From NCBI GenBank assembly GCA_919902665.1, contig CAKKRK010000046.1, forward strand, positions 1 through 40,389: a stretch of DNA of 40,389 nt. The letters run 5' to 3'. The notes under the pieces were generated by a model. The model worked only from the letters and a program-made list of their open reading frames with translations, was not told the origin of the DNA and searched no databases. A program made the position numbers and the translations under genes. How positions within the stretch are numbered: position 1 is the stretch's first letter; every line of letters begins with the position of its first letter. This stretch comes from Nitrospiraceae bacterium. GTDB taxonomy: Bacteria > Nitrospirota > Nitrospiria > Nitrospirales > Nitrospiraceae. Shown in pieces: positions 33,948 through 40,389 of this stretch.

Positions 33948-34955
33948 GTGTTGCGCTATATCCTACTAGCTCTTGGCCTCATCGTTCTTGGCTTTCTTGT
34001 CTGGCAGATTGGACCCGGTAACATCTACGATGCGGCGTTGCGGCTAGGCCCCCTTCCCCTGGTGATCATCCTGATTCCCTCTCTCCTTATGTATGTGATC
34101 GAGGCATATGGCTGGAAGCTGGTGTTGGGGGCATTCGCGCAAGTGATCCCGTTTTGGCGGCTCCTCACCATCAGGACCGCCGGGGAGGTTGTGAATATGA
34201 CGACACCCACAGCCTACATGGGCGGCGAACCGCTGAAGGCCTATCTGTTGAAACAATACAATGTTCCGATGGCGGAAGGGGCCGCGTCCGTGGTGATTGC
34301 CAAGACGACTCTCACGATTGCCGAGGTGTTCTATATTCTCGTCGGGATCGCCATTGGATTTTTGATCTTGGGCACCGGTAGCTCGGCGGGCCAGACCATC
34401 ACGGCTGCGGTGGTGAGTGTGACAGTATTGGTCTGTTCGATCGCCGGGTTTGTCTTTGTCCAACAGCGTGGGCTCTTTGCCTCGATGCTGGCAATCATTA
34501 AGAAGCTGGGAGTGCGGATCCAGGTTCTAGAAGCGCAAGAGGAACACCTACGCTCGATCGACCAGACCATTCTGAATTTCTACAGCCAGCATCGTGGGAC
34601 GTTTGCGCTCTCAACCGGAGTGTGCTTTTTCGGCTGGCTGGCCGAATCGTTAGAAGTTTTTGTGATCCTCTATTTCCTAGGCGATTCCGCCAGTCTGTGG
34701 TCGGTCATCTCGATGGGTGCCTTGGCAGCCCTCATTAAAGGCGGGACCTTTTTCATCCCTGGTAGTCTCGGGGCGCAGGATGCCGGTAATCTCCTCTTGC
34801 TGCAGGCCTTCGGCTACAGCGATGTGACGGGCATCACCTTTGCGTTGCTCCGACGATTCCGCGAAGTGGTCTGGATTGGCATCGGACTCTTGTGTCTGGC
34901 CCTAGTGGGAAAAGGCAGGAGACTTCGGGATCAAGAAGGTGAAAGTCCTTCTTGA
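33948..34955 (+). CDS. YbhN/UPF0104-type membrane protein (flippase-like domain)
   Basis: Integral membrane protein of 335 aa with about eight helices, belonging to the lysylphosphatidylglycerol-synthase TM-region family. Markers are GEVVNMTTPTAYMGGEPLKAYLL, then KTTLTIAEVFYILVG, then KGGTFFIPGSLGAQDAGNLLLL near the C-terminus. Such domains move or flip lipids. A GTG at 33948, 25 bp after the previous stop, fits better than the ATG at 33804, which would overlap the upstream gene by 119 nt. In this cluster it could translocate the head-group-modified lipid. Its end overlaps the convergent PilZ gene by 25 bp. Confidence 0.83.
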   Translation: MLRYILLALGLIVLGFLVWQIGPGNIYDAALRLGPLPLVIILIPSLLMYVIEAYGWKLVLGAFAQVIPFWRLLTIRTAGEVVNMTTPTAYMGGEPLKAYLLKQYNVPMAEGAASVVIAKTTLTIAEVFYILVGIAIGFLILGTGSSAGQTITAAVVSVTVLVCSIAGFVFVQQRGLFASMLAIIKKLGVRIQVLEAQEEHLRSIDQTILNFYSQHRGTFALSTGVCFFGWLAESLEVFVILYFLGDSASLWSVISMGALAALIKGGTFFIPGSLGAQDAGNLLLLQAFGYSDVTGITFALLRRFREVVWIGIGLLCLALVGKGRRLRDQEGESPS

Positions 34956-35302
34956 GTGATCGTGTGGAGCCGTTCGACCATCCGATCCCACACAAAGTTA
35001 TGGAGCCGAAAATCAGCCGCCCGCTCCACCCTGTGAAACTGAAGTCCCATTCGATTCCCTTGCACCCATCGGACTTCCGCTTCCTCGACCGGGAGTGACT
35101 GTACCTGATCCGGGAGGATGAGCCGCATCCGTAGTGTGGTTCCCTCTGGGATGGTATCGGCGCATTCGATCGCGCAGCCGAACACCGTCAGGTTCATGAC
35201 TGTTCCTTCCGCGACCGTTTCCGCATCGGAAAACATCACGGGGTATTGCATGGCAAGCGGGACGCGATAGTGATGGCGTTGATGGGGGCGTGTGGATTCC
35301 AC
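34931..35302 (-). CDS. PilZ-domain protein
   Basis: Protein of 123 aa starting from GTG. RxxxR is present (RHHYR); the second motif reads NLTVFG, with Thr in place of Ser. The remaining barrel pattern is normal (TTLRMRLILPDQ, then AEVRWVQGNRMGLQF). Binding of c-di-GMP is likely but may be weaker. It overlaps the 3' end of the flippase-like gene on the other strand. Confidence 0.75.
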   Translation of the reverse strand: MESTRPHQRHHYRVPLAMQYPVMFSDAETVAEGTVMNLTVFGCAIECADTIPEGTTLRMRLILPDQVQSLPVEEAEVRWVQGNRMGLQFHRVERAADFRLHNFVWDRMVERLHTITQEGLSPS

Positions 35303-35412
35303 GGTGACCCAGTGTAGTCGGCCTTGTGCGGAAGAATGAATCCCCCTTTCGCGGGGACGGCACGGACCCTCCAGAGTTGTCCGGGTCTTTTCACCGTGAG
35401 GGCCGTGCCTAT

Positions 35413-35856
35413 TTAGGCGGAGTAGTGCTTACTAAGGTGTTCGCGCTGGAATTGGATGATATGCCGGGTCAGCAGTTCTCGATCCGCATTGACCATCCTG
35501 ATGAAGCGGCCATGGAGGCGATACGTATTGAGCGGGTAGGGGATGGGATCCACACGCAATACCTCGAGGGAGGCCTTGAAGAGCGTCTTGCCGGGAAGAA
35601 GCAGGGTGCAGGAGAGAATAGCGTTCACCTCGAAGGTCTGGTTCAGCGTGACGCCGATCCCGCCGGCACTGATATTGACAGACCGCTGGATGAGCGTTTC
35701 TTCTGCTGTGTCGCCCTCAGACTGAAGACAGATGGGTAAGGGAACGGTGATGCGATAAAATTCGCGGCGGTCTGCCGGAGACGGCTGTGGGGTCGGGGTG
35801 TCCGATGCCATAGTAGGGAGGAGTATACCAAGTCGAGTGTGCCAAATCGAAGTCAC
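35413..35856 (-). CDS. PilZ-domain protein (c-di-GMP binding)
   Basis: PilZ domain with RREFYR (RxxxR) and NISAGGIGV (NxSxxG), then CTLLLPG and YRLHGRFIRMV. The open frame starts with a GTG at 35856, but the ATG at 35811 (MASDTPTPQPSPADRREF) is a more natural start, giving about 132 aa. It lies about 110 bp upstream of another PilZ gene on the same strand; they may be cotranscribed. Confidence 0.8.
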   Translation of the reverse strand: MTSIWHTRLGILLPTMASDTPTPQPSPADRREFYRITVPLPICLQSEGDTAEETLIQRSVNISAGGIGVTLNQTFEVNAILSCTLLLPGKTLFKASLEVLRVDPIPYPLNTYRLHGRFIRMVNADRELLTRHIIQFQREHLSKHYSA

Positions 35857-35997
35857 CGAAGAAAAAGAAGGCGAAAATAAGCAGGAAGGCTCGGAAGTAA
35901 AGTGGTCAGCCCCTCCTACGTTTCACCGCGGTGACCACGAGTTGCTCTGGCATTAGGGTGGTGTAAGAAGGGGCTAAGGCATTTATATCAGTGAGGG

Positions 35998-38664
35998 TTA
36001 GAAGCGCTCTGTAATGCGATCGAGGTCGTCGGGCCCGCCGATATTATTATAGAGCATACTACCGGGATCGTTGTTCACCGCCAATTGGTAGTACAGGAGC
36101 CCGACGTTTTTCCCGACCATTTTCGTAAGCCGGCATTGCGCCAGGTCTTCGTCCCGTTGATCCAGCGAGAATAATGGTCCATGAGGCAAGTGAAGGGGGA
36201 GTGTCCGTGGATGCATACGTGCGCTGGAGACGACCGCGTATCGGCCACCTTCGCGATGCGAAAAGACGTATTGCCAGGAGGACTGCTCCCGATACATGTC
36301 CTGTGCTGTCACGCCGATCACAATTGCGTCGGGTTGAGCAGCCAGCTCGGCTAACTGCCGTTTCATCCTCTCGATCACGCGCTCGGCCACGAGTTGTTTG
36401 CGAGAGGGATCCCAGAGGCTCTCATCCTCCAACGGCAACGGGGGAAGGGTGGTGACTGGGATGCGCCAGGTGTCGGTGTAATGGGCTGTCAATCGGGACA
36501 GCGTGGTGTGTGGGAAGTCTCCAATTGGCACGAGATACAGTGTGCGAGAGCCGACCTGATTTGTAGCGAGTCCGGTAGGGTGATCGGTGCAGTTGGGTTC
36601 CGGATGAGCGGAGAAGTTCGAGAACAATGCGAGCACCGCCACAATGACCGCAAACTCCGGCCATCGGCGTTTCATCCAGTACAACCAACGAGATACAAAT
36701 GAGGGACGCTCAGAGGTCTCCGGAGTCGAGTCTGCTGTACTGTTGAGGCCAGGTTTGAGCGGCAGGGGCGGGATACGTTTCAGGGCCTTCTTCTTCCACT
36801 GGAGCTTCATCTGTGACCCGAGAACGAGAATATAGGTGTTGCTTGGAAGAGTGATCTCTTGTGAGAGCTTCTCAAGCAGCGCGTCGTTCTTCGCATCCTC
36901 TCGCCACTCATACCAGCGGTATCGGGGGATGACGACCAGGACGTAGGCAGGAACGGCCGGCATGACTTGCACCTGCTTCCGCGTCAGGTAGGCTTCTCCC
37001 ACTTCCGCAAGGGCGGAGAGTTCGTTCGCAAGCTTGCGGGTCTCCTCACGTGACAGGTCGTGCGGGAGGAACACGTCATCTGGTTCGACATGCTGCCGCT
37101 CTTCTTCCACCTTCAGTAAGAGCTCGCAGCGTTCCAGCGCCTGTTCGCGATACTTGGCTGCTTCATGCTCCTGGCCAGTGCGGATCAAGAACTCCTCTGC
37201 CAGTGCGGCGGCGGCGAGAAACGCTTCTGGATCTTTGGCGCCTGCTTGTTCAAGCCGTTCCAATCCGGCACGGTCCCCTTGCGCAAGGAGCAACCGCCCC
37301 AAGGCGAAATTCGCGCCGGCATGGTCGGGTGAACGGTCCAACAGTTGGCGAAACAGCGGAATCGCGGCTGTCGCTCCTTCGAGAAGGTTGGTCTTCGTCG
37401 CGTATTCCCACAGTTCATCTTCAGATAATGGCTCAGCGATCGACTTTTCCCACAGCTCGACCACACGGGCCTGAGCGGCTTGCTTCTCGTCGTAATTCCG
37501 CTTCCACGTCTCCTTGATGTGTTCGGCCCATTCCCGGTTGAGCTGGTCGCACAATTCGTCACACGTCTTCCCCAGGTAGTAGTGGGCTGCGTGGTCCTGC
37601 TCCGTGCCAAGCAATTGAGGAATGGCGGAAGAGGCAGGCTCGGGCGCTGTCTTTGCAGGGAGCTTTGCGAGGGCCGTCAGTCGATCGGCCAACGAGGGAT
37701 GCGTATCGGCATAGCCCGTCTTGTCGTGCATCGCTTCGCTGAAGAATCGTGGAATCAGCTCACGATGGGCGGGAACCAGAATCGTGTGTGCCAAGTCATG
37801 CAAATAGGCATCGGGCGGGTTGGCCGTCTCTTTGTTTCGCTGGTCGAGCGACGACCAGAATGATTCTCGTAGCAGGCGTCCAACGACGGAGAGAGACGCG
37901 AGAGCATCCTTCATGCAATGCGGGCTGACCAGCTGGGCGGCGTTCCGGTCGGCTTCATACTCTTGCTCGCGGGCCATAACGAACGAATAGGCATTGAAGA
38001 ACGGCGCGTACCATCCCAGAAACTTCGTAAACACGAACGACGCCCAGTGTCGGCGTACGGTCATTTCCTGGAGCAGCTGCGACCAGGTCACGCGGGCGCG
38101 ATAGATCCAGGTGAAGAAGCGACCGTGTTGGCTCCCAAGATGGCCGAACTCGTGCGCCAGCACCGCGCGAAACTGGGCTGGGGTAAGGGTGAGCAGGAGT
38201 GAAAGTCCCAGCAACAGATAATTGCGTTGCCAGCCGAAGATGCCGAGTCTGGGCACCTGTACCACCGCGGCATTCAATTCATTGACGATCAGAACATGGT
38301 GAAAGGCCGGCGTGCCGAGGGCGTTCCGGATCTTATCGATCAGGAGAAAGAGGCGCGGTGCATGCTCGCGCTGGAGTTCGATGCCGGTCGGGGGCTCCAA
38401 CCGGACCCAGAGAGCACGAACGATCGCAGTGGCAAGGACAATGAGCGCGATGCCCACCTTGAAGAGGAGGGTATGTCCGCTTGAGCCGTCTTTGATGAGG
38501 ACAAAACAACTGAGGGTCAGGGCAATGACAGCCCCAAGCACGGCGAACACGTAGGCGTAGCCAGAAAAAGCAAGCAGGGCAACCTTCAGCTTGTATTGAG
38601 CCGGATGGGCCTTCGCGTACCCTTCCAGTTCGCGGACGAGTTGTTCGAAGCGCTTCTCGGTCAT
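35998..38664 (-). CDS. M48 peptidase with TPR-like region and a C-terminal, inactive archaemetzincin-like domain
   Basis: Large protein of 888 aa. Two membrane helices (about 28-57 and 66-87) precede an M48 catalytic domain with HEFGH (171-175) and the third zinc ligand in EYEAD (235-239), so this part should be an active membrane protease. Residues about 380-520 are helical and TPR-like (AGANFALGRLLLAQGDRAGLERLEQAG). A third membrane helix lies near 675-690. The last 180 residues (from about 709) read as an archaemetzincin: LYLVPIGDFP, DAIVIGVTAQDMY, YVFSHREGGRYAVVSSARMHP. However, the HExxHxxGxxH motif is replaced by KNVGLLYY, so zinc binding is lost. The joined architecture is unusual. Confidence 0.85.
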   Translation of the reverse strand: MTEKRFEQLVRELEGYAKAHPAQYKLKVALLAFSGYAYVFAVLGAVIALTLSCFVLIKDGSSGHTLLFKVGIALIVLATAIVRALWVRLEPPTGIELQREHAPRLFLLIDKIRNALGTPAFHHVLIVNELNAAVVQVPRLGIFGWQRNYLLLGLSLLLTLTPAQFRAVLAHEFGHLGSQHGRFFTWIYRARVTWSQLLQEMTVRRHWASFVFTKFLGWYAPFFNAYSFVMAREQEYEADRNAAQLVSPHCMKDALASLSVVGRLLRESFWSSLDQRNKETANPPDAYLHDLAHTILVPAHRELIPRFFSEAMHDKTGYADTHPSLADRLTALAKLPAKTAPEPASSAIPQLLGTEQDHAAHYYLGKTCDELCDQLNREWAEHIKETWKRNYDEKQAAQARVVELWEKSIAEPLSEDELWEYATKTNLLEGATAAIPLFRQLLDRSPDHAGANFALGRLLLAQGDRAGLERLEQAGAKDPEAFLAAAALAEEFLIRTGQEHEAAKYREQALERCELLLKVEEERQHVEPDDVFLPHDLSREETRKLANELSALAEVGEAYLTRKQVQVMPAVPAYVLVVIPRYRWYEWREDAKNDALLEKLSQEITLPSNTYILVLGSQMKLQWKKKALKRIPPLPLKPGLNSTADSTPETSERPSFVSRWLYWMKRRWPEFAVIVAVLALFSNFSAHPEPNCTDHPTGLATNQVGSRTLYLVPIGDFPHTTLSRLTAHYTDTWRIPVTTLPPLPLEDESLWDPSRKQLVAERVIERMKRQLAELAAQPDAIVIGVTAQDMYREQSSWQYVFSHREGGRYAVVSSARMHPRTLPLHLPHGPLFSLDQRDEDLAQCRLTKMVGKNVGLLYYQLAVNNDPGSMLYNNIGGPDDLDRITERF

Positions 38665-38853
38665 CGGATGGAGTGAATGGCGGTGTTTCAGTCAGTTTAG
38701 GAGAGAAGGGCAGGTTCTCAAAGGAGATTGTATTTTAGCGACTAACAGGAAGGTTGTTCAGATTTGAGGATCAATGAGGAGGGAGCGAGGACGTTCTTGA
38801 TGACCGTGGCGAGGCCATGGAGCGGAAGAGGGTCGCGGTCGGATCTAGTGTGC

Positions 38854-38903
38854 TTTACCTCATCGGAATCAGGTGATATGATGGATCTACATTGTAGTAC
38901 CAT
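38854..38903 (+). promoter_or_regulatory. Promoter with overlapping dyad before the antitoxin gene
   Basis: TTTACC (38854-38859), 17 nt, TATGAT (38877-38882) form a good sigma70 promoter. An interrupted palindrome, ATGGATCTACA (38881-38891) and TGTAGTACCAT (38893-38903) around one base, pairs at 9 of 11 positions and starts at the -10 box. Autorepression by the AbrB-type antitoxin is the likely use. Confidence 0.6.
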
Positions 38904-38918
38904 TGAGAGGAAGAAGAT

Positions 38919-39146
38919 ATGATCAAAAAACTGACCAAGCATGGCAATAGTCTTGCTCTTGTGATTGATCGGGGCGTACTCGATCTGTTGGAGATTGATG
39001 CGGAGACGCCGCTCAACATCAAGACGGACGGGAAGTGCCTCATCGTGACGCCCGCACAAGATGCCGCTCGCCAAAAGAAATTCCGCGCGGCCCTGGCCAA
39101 GGTGAATAGGCAATACGGTCCGGCGTTGAAAAAACTTGCGGAATAG
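38919..39146 (+). CDS. AbrB/MazE-type antitoxin
   Basis: Protein of 75 aa with a swapped-hairpin AbrB DNA-binding fold (MIKKLTKHGNSLALVIDRGVLDLLEID, then LNIKTDGKCLIVTP) and a basic C-terminal helix (RQKKFRAALAKVNRQYG) that could wrap the toxin. The stop is 3 bp before the Doc-type toxin start. GAGAGGAAGAAG precedes the ATG. An upstream dyad overlaps the promoter, fitting autoregulation. Confidence 0.85.
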   Translation: MIKKLTKHGNSLALVIDRGVLDLLEIDAETPLNIKTDGKCLIVTPAQDAARQKKFRAALAKVNRQYGPALKKLAE

Positions 39147-39149
39147 AGA

Positions 39150-39536
39150 ATGGAACCACTATTTCTCACATTGGAGGAAGTCCTGGAGATCCACCGTGAT
39201 GAAATTGAACGGCATGGTGGGACGCTGGGAGTCCGTGACAATGGGCTGCTTGAATCTGCGGTCGCTACTCCTCAGTCCGGATTTGGTGGGCACTATCTGC
39301 ACGGTGATTTGTATGAAATGGCCGCAGCCTATCTCTTTCACCTTGTGCAAAATCATCCGTTCTTAGATGGAAATAAGCGGGTGGGGGCAGCCACGGCTCT
39401 TGTGTTTCTGACTATGAATGGCGTTGAAACAAAGATGACAAATCAGGTGCTGGTCGATATGGTGCTTGCAGTGGCCAAAGGGAAGATGGACAAACCGGCC
39501 ATCGCAGACTTCTTCCGCAAGCATTCCCGCTCGTAA
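39150..39536 (+). CDS. doc: Doc-type toxin (Fic/Doc family)
   Basis: Protein of 128 aa, the usual Doc length. The Fic/Doc motif HPFLDGNKRVG is at residues 69-79 (H69, D73, N75, K76, R77). In phage P1, Doc phosphorylates EF-Tu and stops translation. The first half shows LFLTLEEVLEIHRDEIERHGG and VRDNGLLESAVATPQ, typical of the family. The antitoxin here is AbrB-type; classical Doc pairs with Phd. Confidence 0.9.
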   Translation: MEPLFLTLEEVLEIHRDEIERHGGTLGVRDNGLLESAVATPQSGFGGHYLHGDLYEMAAAYLFHLVQNHPFLDGNKRVGAATALVFLTMNGVETKMTNQVLVDMVLAVAKGKMDKPAIADFFRKHSRS

Positions 39537-39648
39537 TTCAGACCCTCGGTTCTGCCATCTGCCACTAGCCACACCCTATTTGCTCTTTAGGCAAGGACGC
39601 CGACCATTCGGATCAGTAGGAGCATTGATGTGAAAGAGGCAACGAAGG

Positions 39649-40296
39649 TTAGTTCCCTGTATTCATCGCAAGATGCCAGCGTCGCAGGTGCTTCAGATTG
39701 GGTAATTTCGTCTTGCCGTTGAACAGGTAGTTGCCGAGGACGCCGTACAGATTGTAATCCACGAACAACGGGCGATCTGTCAGCAGAAACGGCGAAGCCG
39801 CCAGCATGTCGTCGATCGGTTTCAAGAGTTCCGAAAACTGAGCGCACAGATATCGGCGGTGGCTGGTCCATTCCCGGACGCAGCACTTTCCAAACTTCCG
39901 TTCTTTGTGGCGAATGAGCATCGTCCGTTCGATGAGTGGGCGTGTCGGAATCACATACGTATCGTTCACCTTGAATCCGACCGACTCTAGATCGTTCTCA
40001 ATATAGCGTGAGAGAATCAACTGGAGCCCATCGAAGTCTTTTGGAAAGAGGTTGAGCCGATAACGCCGATCCACGTAATGTGCCACCTCCTGTCCGAAAT
40101 CCGTGATATCGCAGATCCCACGCTTTCCATCGAGTAGGCAGGGCACCGTGTGACCCTGGCCCTTCGTCGCGTTAATGATTGGAGCTCGATCATGGTAGGG
40201 GATGTTGTGGAGTCGAATCGGAATGCGATGGCGCGTCAAGATGTGCCTGATCGTGATGCAGAAGGGGGACCAAGGAAATTGGATGAGGGTGAGCAT
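39649..40296 (-). CDS. Glutathione S-transferase-like protein
   Basis: Protein of 215 aa with an N-terminal thioredoxin-like fold (LIQFPWSPFCITIRHILTRHRIPIRLHNIPYHDR, cis-Pro in GHTVPCLLDG) and a helical C-terminal domain (DNLYGVLGNYLF-like end at VDYNLYGVLGNYLF). The SPFC site has a Cys at residue 13 that could be the catalytic thiol. Substrate and glutathione use are uncertain. It lies about 40 bp from the right-hand insertion sequence end, so its promoter may include IS sequence. Confidence 0.75.
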   Translation of the reverse strand: MLTLIQFPWSPFCITIRHILTRHRIPIRLHNIPYHDRAPIINATKGQGHTVPCLLDGKRGICDITDFGQEVAHYVDRRYRLNLFPKDFDGLQLILSRYIENDLESVGFKVNDTYVIPTRPLIERTMLIRHKERKFGKCCVREWTSHRRYLCAQFSELLKPIDDMLAASPFLLTDRPLFVDYNLYGVLGNYLFNGKTKLPNLKHLRRWHLAMNTGN

Positions 40297-40335
40297 GGGG
40301 GTCTATATGACGCAAGCGAGGTGAAATCGCAAGCG

Positions 40336-40387
40336 TGTAGTGCTCCCCTAAAATCAAGCCACCTGAGTTGACTGTTGCGCCCGGTAT
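40336..40387. repeat. Insertion sequence end, right copy of a 52-bp inverted repeat
   Basis: Exact reverse complement of 1-52, starting with TGTAGTGCTCCCC at its inner edge. Both copies therefore present the same end of the same element to the unique sequence. See the left copy for the family reasoning. Confidence 0.6.
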
Positions 40388-40389
40388 TG

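Overview
The window reads like a chromosomal contig of a Nitrospira-type bacterium (phylum Nitrospirota). This is inference from content: several small PilZ proteins, a bacterial AP2-domain protein, small Cys-rich hypothetical proteins, a split phosphonopyruvate-type decarboxylase, and palindromic intergenic elements with GGATGCT ends. No rRNA, tRNA or CRISPR array was seen. Both window ends carry the same 52-bp sequence in inverted orientation. Its inner edge starts exactly with TGTAGTG, as an IS3-type insertion sequence end would, so the contig probably lies between two copies of one insertion sequence.

Layout. 0.3-5 kb: an MDR oxidoreductase, a ChrR-like cupin, a nickel regulator (NikR) followed 10 bp later by a TonB-dependent receptor (probable nickel uptake), and an alkyladenine DNA glycosylase. 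5-11.7 kb, mostly minus strand: a small exported protein, a GAF-GAF histidine-kinase-like protein whose phospho-accepting His is Thr, two exported proteins, a YvlD-type membrane protein, a CruF-like carotenoid protein and a farnesyl-type diphosphate synthase. A 48-aa Met-rich membrane microprotein sits at 8.6 kb. 11.7-14.2 kb is gene-poor: an AP2 protein, a frameshifted DUF4926 gene, a C4HC3 (PHD-like) zinc-finger protein and a duplicated CxxC protein. 14.2-20.7 kb, mostly plus strand: two unknown proteins, a YajG-like lipoprotein, a DUF2914 membrane protein, an FKBP, a DUF1499 protein, a PilZ protein, a SAM-decarboxylase-family protein and an SCP2 protein. Two palindromic elements are inserted just behind stop codons here. 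20.7-25.2 kb is an RND efflux operon (membrane fusion protein then pump) with two GTGAG/CTCAC dyads upstream.

25.5-29.3 kb holds two PilZ genes, a tandem pair of paralogous exported proteins, and an IS30-family element inserted upstream of that pair. 29.4-35 kb is the most interesting block. From its own strong promoter it encodes a split phosphonopyruvate decarboxylase, a PhnW-like aminotransferase, a LicC/PntC-like cytidylyltransferase, a CDP-alcohol phosphotransferase fused to a decayed nucleotidyltransferase domain, and a YbhN-type membrane protein. Together these could make 2-aminoethylphosphonate, activate it as CDP-aminoethylphosphonate, attach it to a lipid or polyol, and move the product across the membrane. 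PEP mutase, the enzyme that makes the C-P bond, is not in the window.

35-40.4 kb: two PilZ genes, a very large M48 peptidase whose C-terminus resembles an archaemetzincin without its zinc motif, an AbrB-type antitoxin/Doc toxin pair with a promoter-overlapping dyad, and a glutathione S-transferase-like protein.
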